Origin: GCA-2861595 sp035536185
Lineage (GTDB): Bacteria; Actinomycetota; Acidimicrobiia; Acidimicrobiales; GCA-2861595
DNA: 33,596 nt
Assembly (NCBI GenBank): GCA_035536185.1
Contig: DATLOM010000044.1
Span: 1-33,596 of the forward strand
Reading direction: 5' to 3'
Part shown: positions 23,474 through 30,837 of the stretch, piece by piece
Numbering within the stretch: the stretch's first letter is position 1
How the letters are laid out: each line of letters begins with the position of its first letter
Notes under the pieces: generated by a model
Databases searched by the model: none
Seen by the model: only the letters and a program-made list of their open reading frames with translations
What the model was told of the DNA's origin: nothing
Program-made: the position numbers and the translations under genes

Positions 23474-24118
23474 GTGCCCCGCCGCCCCAAGCCGCCGCCG
23501 CCCACCATCGCCCTCTTCGTCCGTCACGGCCGCACCCCCACCACCGGCAAGGTCCTGCCGGGGCGGGCGCCGGGGCTCCACCTGGCCGACGAGGGCAGGG
23601 CTCAGGCCGACGCCGTGGCCGAGCGGCTGTCCGTCCTGAAGAAGGTCGACGCCATATACGCCTCGCCGCTGGAACGCGCCAGGGAGACGGCGGCGCCCAT
23701 AGGCCGGCGGCTGAAGCTGAAGGTCACCCCTGAGAAGGGCCTGCTCGAGTGCGACTTCGGCGAGTGGACCGGCGCCGACCTCAAGGCCCTCAACAAGCTG
23801 CCGGAGTGGCGGGGCGTGCAGCAGCACCCGAGTGGCTTCCGCTTCCCCGGCGGGGAGTCCTTCCGGGAGATGCAGGGCCGCATCGCCGCCACCCTCGGGA
23901 AACTGCGGGCCCGCCATCCGGGCCAAACTGTTGTCCTCGTGTCGCACGCAGACCCGATCAAGGTGGCGGTGGCCGATGCCGCCGGGACGCACCTCGACCT
24001 GTTCCAGCGCGTGGTGATCTCCCCCTGCTCAGTCACGGCCATCGGCTACTCCGACACCGGCCCGTTCCTGTTGACCGTGAACTCGCTGGGCGACCTCGGC
24101 GAGCTGAAGGTGAGCTGA
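23474..24118 (+). CDS. Histidine phosphatase, MSMEG_4193 type
   Basis: A 214-residue phosphoglycerate-mutase-like phosphatase. The catalytic RHGRT (about residues 16-20, phospho-His) is followed by the conserved SPLERARETA, ECDFGEWTG, GGESFREMQGR and the second His in VVLVSHADPIK. The start at GTG 23474 (PRRPKPPPPTIALF) leaves only a short N-terminus before the first strand. The next two genes, DUF3090 and SCO1664 type, follow with a 2-bp gap and an overlap. This three-gene set is conserved across actinobacteria, and its shared pathway is unknown to me. The substrate is unassigned. The gene is divergent from the uracil-DNA glycosylase. Confidence 0.92.
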   Translation: MPRRPKPPPPTIALFVRHGRTPTTGKVLPGRAPGLHLADEGRAQADAVAERLSVLKKVDAIYASPLERARETAAPIGRRLKLKVTPEKGLLECDFGEWTGADLKALNKLPEWRGVQQHPSGFRFPGGESFREMQGRIAATLGKLRARHPGQTVVLVSHADPIKVAVADAAGTHLDLFQRVVISPCSVTAIGYSDTGPFLLTVNSLGDLGELKVS

Positions 24119-24120
24119 GG

Positions 24121-24624
24121 ATGGGTCGCTCCTACGAACTGCTCGACGTCGACAAGCTCACCGTCGGGGCCGTGGGCGAACCGGGCCAGCGGGTCTTCCT
24201 GCTCCAGGCCCGCCACGCCAACCAGGTCGTGACCCTCAAGGTGGAGAAGGGACAGGTGGCCGCCCTCGTGGCCCACCTCGGCCAGCTGCTCGAGGACCTT
24301 CCCGAGCCCCAGGCGCTGCCCGAGGACCTGGAGCTGGAGCCTCCGGTCGAGCCCGAGTGGGTGGTCGGCAGCCTCGGCTCTTCATGGGACGACGATCTCG
24401 ACCGGCTCCTCCTCCTCGTCGAGGAGGCCGTGCCCGAGGGCCAGGAGTTGGAGGCGGCCGAGGCCCGCATCGGTCTGACCCGGGCGCAGATGGCCGCCCT
24501 CGCCCTGCGGGGGGCGCAGCTGGTGACCGCCGGCCGGTCCCCCTGCCCGCTGTGCAGCTACCCGCTCGATCCGAGAGGACACCAGTGCCCCCGCACGAAC
24601 GGGCACAGGCCGCCAGCGCTCTGA
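24121..24624 (+). CDS. DUF3090 family protein
   Basis: The 167-residue protein matches the actinobacterial DUF3090 family: opening MGRSYELLDVDKLTVGAVGE and PGQRVFLLQARHANQVVTLKVEKGQ, a central EPEWVVGSLGSSWDDDLDRLLLL, then TRAQMAALALRGAQLV. It ends in a small Cys4-like zinc-binding motif, CPLCSYPLDPRGHQCPRTNG (C-x2-C...C, with His). No enzymatic activity is known for the family. The ATG comes two bases after the phosphatase stop, and the 3' end overlaps the next gene by 40 bp, which suggests translational coupling within one operon. Confidence 0.93.
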   Translation: MGRSYELLDVDKLTVGAVGEPGQRVFLLQARHANQVVTLKVEKGQVAALVAHLGQLLEDLPEPQALPEDLELEPPVEPEWVVGSLGSSWDDDLDRLLLLVEEAVPEGQELEAAEARIGLTRAQMAALALRGAQLVTAGRSPCPLCSYPLDPRGHQCPRTNGHRPPAL

Positions 24625-25313
24625 GCCACCTCGCCTGCGGCGAGATCGAGCTGAAGGGGAGGATGCCGTGGAGCTCGAACGCCACCTTCCTCGTCGAGGT
24701 CACCCAAGAGGGGGTGGCCATGCGGGCCGTCTACAAGCCGGTTCGGGGCGAGCAGCCCCTCTGGGACTTCCCCGACGGCCTCTACGTGCGGGAAGCGGCG
24801 GCCTACCTACTGTCCGAGGCGCTGGGCTGGGGCATCGTCCCCGAGACCATCGTCCGCCAGGACTGCCCCCTGGGGCCCGGCTCGCTGCAGCGGTTCGTGC
24901 CCGCCGACTTCTCCGAGCACTACTTCACCCTGCTGGAGCGCCCGGAGCACCACGACGCCCTGAAGACCATCGCCACCTTCGACCTGCTGGCCAACAACGC
25001 CGACCGCAAGGGCGGCCACTGCCTGCTCGGTGAGGACGGGCGCATCTGGGCCATCGACAACGGCCTGTCCTTCCACGCCGAGCCCCACCTGCGCACGGTG
25101 ATCTGGGACTTCGCGGGGGAGCCGATCCCGGCCCCACTGGTCGCCGACGCGGCCCGGCTGGCCGATGCCGGCGTGGACGGGCTGGCGGGGCTGGACGGGC
25201 TGTTGCACCCCGTGGAGATCGACGCCCTGCGCCGGCGGGCGGCCTCCGTGGCCCAGGTGGCCGTCTTCCCCGGACCCGGCTCCCGCCACGCCTACCCCTG
25301 GCCCCTGGTCTGA
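24585..25313 (+). CDS. SCO1664 family protein (kinase-like fold)
   Basis: The 242-residue protein belongs to the actinobacterial SCO1664 family, whose core resembles PI3/PI4-kinase-like enzymes. A nucleotide-binding lysine is plausible in RAVYKPVRGEQPLWDFPDG. The catalytic-loop-like segment is DLLANNADRKGGHCLL, followed by the DFG-like IWAIDNGLSFH. Activity has not been shown to my knowledge. GTG 24585 is preceded by GAGAGG at good distance and lies inside the end of the DUF3090 gene. The operon is phosphatase, DUF3090, SCO1664. A strong hairpin terminator candidate follows 28 bp after the stop. Confidence 0.92.
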   Translation: MPPHERAQAASALSHLACGEIELKGRMPWSSNATFLVEVTQEGVAMRAVYKPVRGEQPLWDFPDGLYVREAAAYLLSEALGWGIVPETIVRQDCPLGPGSLQRFVPADFSEHYFTLLERPEHHDALKTIATFDLLANNADRKGGHCLLGEDGRIWAIDNGLSFHAEPHLRTVIWDFAGEPIPAPLVADAARLADAGVDGLAGLDGLLHPVEIDALRRRAASVAQVAVFPGPGSRHAYPWPLV

Positions 25314-25340
25314 GGCACGGGAGACCGATACATCCGGTTT

Positions 25341-25379
25341 GTGAGCAAAAACCGTTGCTATACGACGTTTTTTGCTCAC
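25341..25379 (+). terminator. Probable intrinsic terminator of the phosphatase-DUF3090-SCO1664 operon
   Basis: An 11-bp arm pair (GTGAGCAAAAA and TTTTTGCTCAC) continues, after one mismatch, into a 5-bp stem with a CTATA loop. The T run lies within the 3' arm. It sits 28 bp past the SCO1664 stop and before the anti-sigma gene. Confidence 0.65.
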
Positions 25380-25443
25380 GAAGCGCTCGCGCCGCCCCGC
25401 CGCCAGCGGCGGTACCGACCTGAGAGGCGGTGAGCACGTCGGG

Positions 25444-25449
25444 TAGCGT
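25444..25449 (+). promoter_or_regulatory. Candidate -10 element of the anti-sigma/sigma operon (leaderless)
   Basis: TAGCGT lies six bases before the second ATG of the gene (25456), so transcription may begin at that codon rather than at 25453. Confidence 0.35.
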
Positions 25450-25452
25450 CAC

Positions 25453-25875
25453 ATGATGCCGACTTCGGACGAGGTGCGCCTGGCCGTCCCGGCCACCCCG
25501 GAGTTCCTCCGTCTGGCCCGCGTGACCGCCTCGGGCCTGGCCAGCCGCCTCGGGTTCACTTTCGACGAGGTCGAGGACCTGCGCCTCGCCATCGACGAGC
25601 TGTGCTTCATCCTCATCGGCAGCCGTGGGCGGGCCGGGAGCGTGGAGCTGCGCTACGCCATGGTGCCCGGGGCCCTCGAGGTGGAAGGGATCGGCAAGTT
25701 CACCGATGCCGACTCGAACGGCACCGACCCCGACAACTCGAACCAGCTCCGCCTGGCCGCCTTCTCCCAGCAGATCCTGTCGGCCCTGCTCGACGACTAC
25801 GCCGTCTACCGCGACGACGAAGGCAGGACCTGCTTCCGTCTGGTGAAGCGCCGGGGAGCCACCGGCGAGCCATGA
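25453..25875 (+). CDS. RsbW-like anti-sigma factor (degenerate HATPase_c_2 fold)
   Basis: The 140-residue protein has the GHKL fold of anti-sigma kinases such as RsbW/RsbT: EFLRLARVTASGLASRLGF, then the N-box region VEDLRLAIDELCFILIG. The normal N-box Asn is not where expected (DELCFILI instead of DEAxTN), and the G1 region reads VEGIGKF rather than DxGxG, so kinase activity may be absent. Its stop overlaps the start of the sigma-factor gene (ATGA, 25872-25875), the usual coupling of an anti-sigma factor to its cognate sigma factor. It should bind and hold that sigma factor in the cytoplasm. Start codon 25453 or 25456. Confidence 0.85.
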   Translation: MMPTSDEVRLAVPATPEFLRLARVTASGLASRLGFTFDEVEDLRLAIDELCFILIGSRGRAGSVELRYAMVPGALEVEGIGKFTDADSNGTDPDNSNQLRLAAFSQQILSALLDDYAVYRDDEGRTCFRLVKRRGATGEP

Positions 25876-26624
25876 GCTTCGACGCACAGCAACGAGAGGA
25901 CCTCCGGCGGAAGTTCGCCGAGTTCGCTGTAGGTCGCGACGCCGGTTTGAGGGGCGAGCTGATCGAGGCGCATCTGGGCCTGGCCGAGTACCTGGCCCGG
26001 CGCTTCAGCAACCGGGGCGAGCCGCTCGACGACCTCATCCAGGTCGCGTCGGTGGGCCTGCTCAAGGCCGTCGACCGCTTCGAGCCCGATCGGGGGGTCG
26101 AGTTCTCGACGTATGCCACCCACACCGTGGTCGGGGAGCTGAAGCGTCATTTCCGGGACAAGGGCTGGGCCGTGCGCGCCCCCCGGCGCATGCAGGAGCT
26201 CTACCTCCGGCTCGGCAAGGTGGTGAGCACCCTCAGCCAGGAGCTGGGCCGCTCCCCCACCATCCCCGAGCTGGCCGCCGAGGCCCAGGTCTCGGAGGAA
26301 GAGGTGCTCGAAGCGATGGAAGCCGGCCAGGCCTACCGCTTCTCCTCGCTCGACGCGCCGAGCCCCGGCGACGAGGACGGCGACAGCCTCGGCGCCCACC
26401 TCGGCGAGGTCGACCCGCTCATGGCCGACGCCGAGCACCGCATGGCCCTCACCCCGTTGATCGCCCGCCTGCCCAACCGCGAGCAGACCATCCTCCACCT
26501 CCGGTTCTTCGAGGGTCTCACTCAGTCGGAGATCGCCTCGCGCCTCGGCATCAGCCAGATGCACGTGTCGCGGCTCCTGGCCCGAAGCCTGGCCAAGTTG
26601 CGCGCCGCCGCCGAAGAAGACTGA
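25872..26624 (+). CDS. SigB/SigF/SigG-type RNA polymerase sigma factor
   Basis: A 250-residue sigma factor with all three DNA/core-binding regions. Region 2 is LIEAHLGLAEYLARRF, DDLIQVASVGLLKAVDRFEP and VEFSTYATHTVVGELKRHFRD. Region 3 is VRAPRRMQELYLRLG to SPTIPELAAEAQVSEEEVLEAM. Region 4 is LPNREQTILHLRFFEGLTQS then EIASRLGISQMHVSRLLARS. It groups with the stress/sporulation class 3 factors. Its ATG overlaps the anti-sigma stop, so a partner-switch control of stress genes is likely; an anti-anti-sigma factor is not in this window. The diacylglycerol-kinase-like gene follows six bases later and probably belongs to the same transcript. Confidence 0.95.
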   Translation: MSFDAQQREDLRRKFAEFAVGRDAGLRGELIEAHLGLAEYLARRFSNRGEPLDDLIQVASVGLLKAVDRFEPDRGVEFSTYATHTVVGELKRHFRDKGWAVRAPRRMQELYLRLGKVVSTLSQELGRSPTIPELAAEAQVSEEEVLEAMEAGQAYRFSSLDAPSPGDEDGDSLGAHLGEVDPLMADAEHRMALTPLIARLPNREQTILHLRFFEGLTQSEIASRLGISQMHVSRLLARSLAKLRAAAEED

Positions 26625-26630
26625 CCAGCC

Positions 26631-27581
26631 GTGCGCCTGATGCTCGTCGTCAACATGACGGCATCGGCGGTCACCGACGAGAACGCCCTGGCCGTCGAGC
26701 AGTCGCTCAGGGAGGACCACGAGCTCACCGTCGCCCGCACCACCGAGCGGGGCCACGCCGGCATCCTGGCCAAGAACGCCGCCGACGATGGCTTGGATGC
26801 CGTCGTCGTCCTCGCCGGCGACGGCACGCTGAACGAGGCGGCGAACGGGCTGGTGGGCAGCTCCACCGCGTTAGGGGTGCTGCCCGGCGGATCGACCAAC
26901 GTGTTCGCCCGCACCATCGGGATGGGGCGCCGCCCGGAACCCGCCACCGATCTCCTGCGGGCCGCCCTGGCCGCGGGGACCAGGAAGAGGATCGGCGTCG
27001 GCATGGCCAACGGCCGTCACTTCCTCTTCCACGTGGGCATGGGGTTCGACGCCGCCGTGGTGGAGCAGGTCGAGGAGCGGGCACCGCTCAAACGGGCGCT
27101 CGGCCAGGTCGCATTCGCCTATTGCGCGGTGGCCACATGGCTCTGCCGCTACGACCGTTCGAAGCCGCAATTCACCGTCCGCCCCTGCGACACCCCCGGT
27201 GCCAGCGCCGGCGCTGAGCCCATCGAGGCGGCCTTCGCCATCTGCCTGAACACCAATCCGTACACCTTCGTGGGGCCCCGCCCGCTCGACGTCGACCCTT
27301 CGGCCACCCTGGATTCACCACTGTCCCTGGTCGTGTTCCGCAACATCGGACTGAGCACTCTGGGGGCCGTGCTCGCCTCCACGCTGTCGGGGCGGGGCCT
27401 CCCTGACAACGTCGGAGCCGTCGAGCTGCACCGTGGCCTGCACGAGATCTCCGTCGAGGGCCACCGGCCGTTCCCGTGGCAGGTCGACGGCGACTTGGCC
27501 GGAACGACGGATGCCATGTCGCTGGCCTACGTGCCGGATTGCCTGGACCTGGTCGTTCCTGCCGGGGGCGGCGCCGAATAG
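26631..27581 (+). CDS. Diacylglycerol kinase-like lipid kinase (DagK/YegS/LCB5 family)
   Basis: A 316-residue lipid kinase of the DAGK catalytic family, which phosphorylates diacylglycerol or related lipids at the membrane. The nucleotide-binding motif is VVLAGDGTLNEAANGL, then LGVLPGGSTNVFARTIGM, the form of GGDGT...PxGTxN seen in this family. FHVGMGFDAAVVEQVE and a C-terminal half ending in PFPWQVDGDLAG follow as usual. Its GTG start lies six bases after the sigma-factor stop, so it is probably co-transcribed with the anti-sigma/sigma pair. The lipid substrate is not determinable from sequence alone. Confidence 0.9.
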   Translation: MRLMLVVNMTASAVTDENALAVEQSLREDHELTVARTTERGHAGILAKNAADDGLDAVVVLAGDGTLNEAANGLVGSSTALGVLPGGSTNVFARTIGMGRRPEPATDLLRAALAAGTRKRIGVGMANGRHFLFHVGMGFDAAVVEQVEERAPLKRALGQVAFAYCAVATWLCRYDRSKPQFTVRPCDTPGASAGAEPIEAAFAICLNTNPYTFVGPRPLDVDPSATLDSPLSLVVFRNIGLSTLGAVLASTLSGRGLPDNVGAVELHRGLHEISVEGHRPFPWQVDGDLAGTTDAMSLAYVPDCLDLVVPAGGGAE

Positions 27582-27592
27582 CCCCGCAGTGC

Positions 27593-27690
27593 AGCCCTAC
27601 GGAACTACGGGCACGTTTGCGACATGGCTCCTAGCGTTTCGCGACGGCTTCGATGCTGCATCAGCAAAGTGTCCGTAGTTCCACCGGGCT
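27593..27690. repeat. 98-nt imperfect inverted repeat between the lipid-kinase and whiB genes
   Basis: The arms 27601-27614 (GGAACTACGGGCAC) and 27669-27682 match at 13 of 14 positions. Outer AGCCC/GGGCT and inner TTTGC/GCAAA extend the pairing around a loop of about 44 nt that holds a further small palindrome. It may be a terminator of the upstream operon, a small mobile repeat or a regulatory structure. Confidence 0.55.
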
Positions 27691-27721
27691 GGACTCAGGT
27701 GAAAAATTTCTCTTTTGCCCA

Positions 27722-27750
27722 TTGCCAGCGGCTCCTACACCGGTTACGCT
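27722..27750 (+). promoter_or_regulatory. whiB promoter TTGCCA-N17-TACGCT
   Basis: The -35 TTGCCA (27722-27727) and -10 TACGCT (27745-27750) are 17 bp apart. The predicted start near 27757 gives a leader of about 90 nt to the ATG at 27848, which is consistent with the long leaders of whiB genes. Confidence 0.55.
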
Positions 27751-27847
27751 GACGGCACCGCTTCTTTTCGCGCTGTCTATTTCTCAAGTGGTGGACTTTG
27801 TGAAAGGAATCACAAGTGCGTCAGACAAGACGCTTAGGAGACTGACT

Positions 27848-28141
27848 ATGGCCCTCATGTGGAGTCGAACAATCGATTGGGATGCGGGGGACTGGCGGGA
27901 TGGCGCGGCTTGCCGTGACACGGACCCAGACCTCTTCTTCCCGGTCGGCACCACGGGCCTGGCCCTGGACCAGATCGAGGCGGCCAAGGCCGTGTGCCGT
28001 CAGTGCGAGGCCCAGCACGCATGCCTGGAGTTCGCCCTGGCCACCAACCAGGAGTCCGGCGTGTGGGGAGCCACCGCCGAAGAGGAGCGCCGCAAGATCC
28101 GCAAGTCGTGGCTGGCGCGCCACCGCCCCGTCTCAGCCTGA
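27848..28141 (+). CDS. whiB1: WhiB-family iron-sulfur transcription regulator, WhiB1-like
   Basis: A 97-residue Wbl protein. Four cysteines in the usual pattern (AACRD, then VCRQCEAQHAC, C-x2-C-x5-C) bind a redox- and NO-sensitive 4Fe-4S cluster. The turn is GVWGA rather than the usual GVWGG, followed by the basic DNA-contact tail EEERRKIRKSWLARHRP. ATG 27848 has AGGAG seven bases upstream and a well-formed promoter about 100 bp upstream. The WhiB1 assignment is inferred from its size and from convergence with a PdtaS-type kinase gene, as I recall for whiB1 and pdtaS in Mycobacterium. Wbl proteins of this group act with the primary sigma factor. Confidence 0.9.
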   Translation: MALMWSRTIDWDAGDWRDGAACRDTDPDLFFPVGTTGLALDQIEAAKAVCRQCEAQHACLEFALATNQESGVWGATAEEERRKIRKSWLARHRPVSA

Positions 28142-28150
28142 CTCCCTGAG

Positions 28151-28425
28151 TCACGCCGCTTCGGGCGGCGCCACCGGGATGCGTAGTTCCCGGACGTTCC
28201 CGCCGTTGGAGCGCAGTGGAATCGAGCCGTCCACGTGGCAGTGACCGGCGTCGCGGGATTCGTGCAAGGCCCCGGGCTCGCAGCTCTACGACGGTCGCCG
28301 TCGGAGCGCACTGGAATCGAGCCGTCCAGCGGCGGTGACCGGAGTCGCGGGTAATCGGGCAAGGCACCGTGGATGCGCAGTTCCACGCCCGCATGGAGCC
28401 GTCCAGCAGGCGATGGCCGGCGTCA
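28151..28425 (-). repeat. Three degenerate tandem copies (about 97-bp period) of the pdtaS 3' end
   Basis: Beyond the pdtaS stop (28423-28425) lie three more copies of its end, starting near 28373, 28277 and 28180. The farthest one (28231-28151) still reads as 26 codons plus a stop, identical to the true C-terminus at 18 of 26 residues (DGSIPLRSNGG then ELRIPVAPPEAA, against GGSMSLRSEGG then ELRIPVATPEPA). The middle copy has a frameshift and the nearest copy a deletion. The segments between them also match upstream coding DNA. Confidence 0.75.
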
Positions 28426-29871
28426 CGCCGGTTCGGGCGTCGCCACCGGGATGCGCAGCTCCACGACGGTCCCCCCCTCGGAGCGCAGTGACATCGAGCC
28501 GCCCAGCTGGCCGATGACCAGGCCCCGCACGATCGACAGCCCCAGTGAGTTGGTGCCCTCGACCGAGAAGCCGACCGGTAGCCCTCGCCCGTTGTCCTGA
28601 ACGCGGACGACCAGCTCGTGCCCGTCGTTGTGGAGCACGAGGGAGACCCGCCGCCCGCCCTCCAGCTCGAGGCTCTCGGGGAAGGCGTGCTCGACGGCGT
28701 TCTGCAGCAGCTCGGTGAGCACCACGGCCAGCGGGGTGGCCAGCTCGGCCGGCAATTCGCCGGCGTCTCCCTCGATCTCGAAGGAGACCGGGTCGCCGGG
28801 GGTGAGCACGGCGTCCTGGGCCATCCGCACGAGCGGATCGATGATCTCGTTGAACGGCACCTGCTGGCTGGGGTCCCGCGACAGGATCTCGTGGACCAGG
28901 GCCATCGACCGGATGCGGCGCCCCGCCTCCTCCAGGGCCGTCCTCGCCTCGGCGTGGGGTAGGCGCCGGGCCTGCAGCCGCAGGAGCGAGGAGATGGTCT
29001 GCAGGTTGTTCTTGACCCGGTGGTGGACCTCGCGAATGGTGGCGTCCTTGGAGAGCAGGAGGCGGTCCCGGCGGCGCAGGTCGGTGACGTCGCGCAGGAG
29101 CACGAGGGCACCGTTCACGTCCCCCGCCTCCAGGAGGGGGATGCAGCGGAGGAGGACGATGACGTCGCCATGGCGCTCGATCTCCTCGGTGACGGGAACG
29201 GCCCCGAAGAAGGCCTTCTGTACGGCGGTCTCCTCGACGCCCAGCTCGTCGAGCCGCAGGCCCACGACGTTCGAGTAGATGCCCATCCGGTGCAGGGCGT
29301 TCACGGCGTTGGGCGAGGCGTAGGCCACCCGCCCGGTGGCATCGAGGGACAGCACGCCGTCTCCCACCCGAGGGGACTCGGTGGTCGGCGCGTCCTCGAC
29401 GGGGTGGGGGAACTCGCCCCGCACGATCATGCGGGCGAGGCGCTCGAAGGTATCGACGTAGATCCGTTCGAGCTCGCCGGGCCGGCGGCCACCCACAACC
29501 AGGGGAGCCTCGCGGGTCAGCACGGCGATCATCTCGCCCTTCCAGCGGACAGGGATGCACTGCACCCGGGCCCGGTCGCCGCCACTTATCTTGATCTCGC
29601 CCTCCACGATCTCGCCAAGCGACCAGGCCCGGGCGACGAGGGGCCGCTCGCCCGCCTCGATCTCCCAGCCGACGAGGTCCTCGAGGTAGAGCGTCTGGCT
29701 GGTGCTGGGCCGCATCTGGCCGTAGACCATGAATCGGGTGCCGGCGGCGTCGGTGGGCACGCAGAGGAGCAGGTCGGCGAAGCAGAGGTCGGCCAGCATC
29801 CCCCACGTCGCCATGAGCCGCTGAAGATGTGCCTGCGCCTCATCGGTCAGCGCCGGCGCGTCTGTGCTCAA
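28423..29871 (-). CDS. pdtaS: PdtaS-type sensor histidine kinase
   Basis: A 482-residue soluble kinase. The N-terminal GAF-like sensor (about 1-150) is followed by a PAS domain (about 165-265: GVLSLDATGRVAYASPNAVN), a HisKA_2 dimerisation/phosphoacceptor helix EVHHRVKNNLQTISSLLRLQ (281-300) and a HATPase domain with N box LTELLQNAVEHAF and QDNGRGLP. There are no membrane segments. The architecture and its place opposite whiB match mycobacterial PdtaS, which signals to PdtaR, an ANTAR-domain RNA-binding antiterminator. No PdtaR gene lies in this window. The start overlaps the stop of the PHP gene (ATGA), so the two are translationally coupled. Confidence 0.92.
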   Translation of the reverse strand: MSTDAPALTDEAQAHLQRLMATWGMLADLCFADLLLCVPTDAAGTRFMVYGQMRPSTSQTLYLEDLVGWEIEAGERPLVARAWSLGEIVEGEIKISGGDRARVQCIPVRWKGEMIAVLTREAPLVVGGRRPGELERIYVDTFERLARMIVRGEFPHPVEDAPTTESPRVGDGVLSLDATGRVAYASPNAVNALHRMGIYSNVVGLRLDELGVEETAVQKAFFGAVPVTEEIERHGDVIVLLRCIPLLEAGDVNGALVLLRDVTDLRRRDRLLLSKDATIREVHHRVKNNLQTISSLLRLQARRLPHAEARTALEEAGRRIRSMALVHEILSRDPSQQVPFNEIIDPLVRMAQDAVLTPGDPVSFEIEGDAGELPAELATPLAVVLTELLQNAVEHAFPESLELEGGRRVSLVLHNDGHELVVRVQDNGRGLPVGFSVEGTNSLGLSIVRGLVIGQLGGSMSLRSEGGTVVELRIPVATPEPA

Positions 29872-30734
29872 AGCTCAACCGCCCGCGGCACGCGGCCCGA
29901 GTAGGCGGTGAGCGAGTCGTAGCCGGCGGCGGCAAGGATGGCGCGGAGGTCGTCGGCGCGATCGGCGACCTGGGGGAGGGAGTGGGCGTCGGAGGCGGTG
30001 GTGGCGGGGACGCCGCGGTCGTGGAAGCGCTGCAGCAGCGCCGGCGCCGGGTACGCCTCCCCCACCGGCTTTCGCCAGCCGGCCGAGGAGACCTCGGCAG
30101 CCATGCCGCTGGCCTCGGCGGCCTCGGCCATGCGGTCGTAGAACTCGTCGGGGACCAGCGGCATGCGGCCGGTGATCTTGCACAGGTCCGGGTGAGCCAG
30201 CACGTCGCAGACGCCCGACACCGCCAGCTCCTCCAGGCTCTCGGTGTAGGAGTCCCACACGTCGTCGATGGCCCGCAGTTCCCACTCCGCCTCCATGACC
30301 GGGTCCTCGTAGTGGTCGAAGCCCCAGGCGCCGAGCCAGTGCACCGAGCCGAGCAACACGTCGAAGGGGTACCCCTTGAGCACGCCGGCGACCTTGTCCA
30401 TCTGCCCGGCGTAGTAGTCGACCTCGAGCCCGAGCACCACAGGCAGGCCGGCCGCTTTGGCAGCCAGCACGGTTTCCACGTACGCGTCCAGATCGGCGGT
30501 GGCGTGCTCCCGCCAGTACGCGCTCATGCCCGACCGGAGCGCCAGGTCCGGCTCGTCGTCCCAGAACCCACCCAGGGCAGCGTCGGCCTGCACGAAGCGG
30601 AAGAGGTGCTCCGTCAGGGCGATCTCCGTCACGCCGGCCACGACGGCCTTTTCGCAGTAGGCCGCCAGCTGGTCGAGCGTCGGCCCCGTAGCCCGCTCCC
30701 CGTGGGGCCACAGGTGCAGGTGGTAGTCGAGCAT
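29868..30734 (-). CDS. PHP-domain phosphoesterase, histidinol-phosphatase-like
   Basis: A 288-residue metal-dependent phosphoesterase. PHP ligands are visible: DYHLHLWPHGE at the N-terminus, ITEH-like EIALTEHLFRF, GLEVDYY, GSVHWLG, DVLAHPDL and TTASDAHSLPQ near the end. Together these resemble HisK-type histidinol-phosphate phosphatases. No other histidine-synthesis gene is nearby, so another phosphate ester is possible. ATG 30734 lies eight bases after a TACGAT box, and the 3' end overlaps the pdtaS start, so the kinase gene is in the same operon. This link to a two-component sensor is notable but may only be co-expression. Confidence 0.88.
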   Translation of the reverse strand: MLDYHLHLWPHGERATGPTLDQLAAYCEKAVVAGVTEIALTEHLFRFVQADAALGGFWDDEPDLALRSGMSAYWREHATADLDAYVETVLAAKAAGLPVVLGLEVDYYAGQMDKVAGVLKGYPFDVLLGSVHWLGAWGFDHYEDPVMEAEWELRAIDDVWDSYTESLEELAVSGVCDVLAHPDLCKITGRMPLVPDEFYDRMAEAAEASGMAAEVSSAGWRKPVGEAYPAPALLQRFHDRGVPATTASDAHSLPQVADRADDLRAILAAAGYDSLTAYSGRVPRAVEL

Positions 30735-30742
30735 CTCGCCCA

Positions 30743-30748
30743 ATCGTA
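30743..30748 (-). promoter_or_regulatory. Candidate -10 element of the PHP-pdtaS operon (leaderless)
   Basis: TACGAT on the complement lies eight bases before the ATG at 30734. Confidence 0.4.
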
Positions 30749-30837
30749 CGGGTGGACGCTCGTTCCGGCTGATGTTCGCCAGAGGCCCAGGGCTCCCCGA
30801 GGCCCAGATCGCGGCCTTACGTGAAGGCCCCTTTGGT

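Noticed and set aside
28000..28386. Minus-strand frame through whiB and the pdtaS repeat region
   Set aside because: It is formed by decayed copies of the pdtaS end and the antisense of whiB; it is not a gene.
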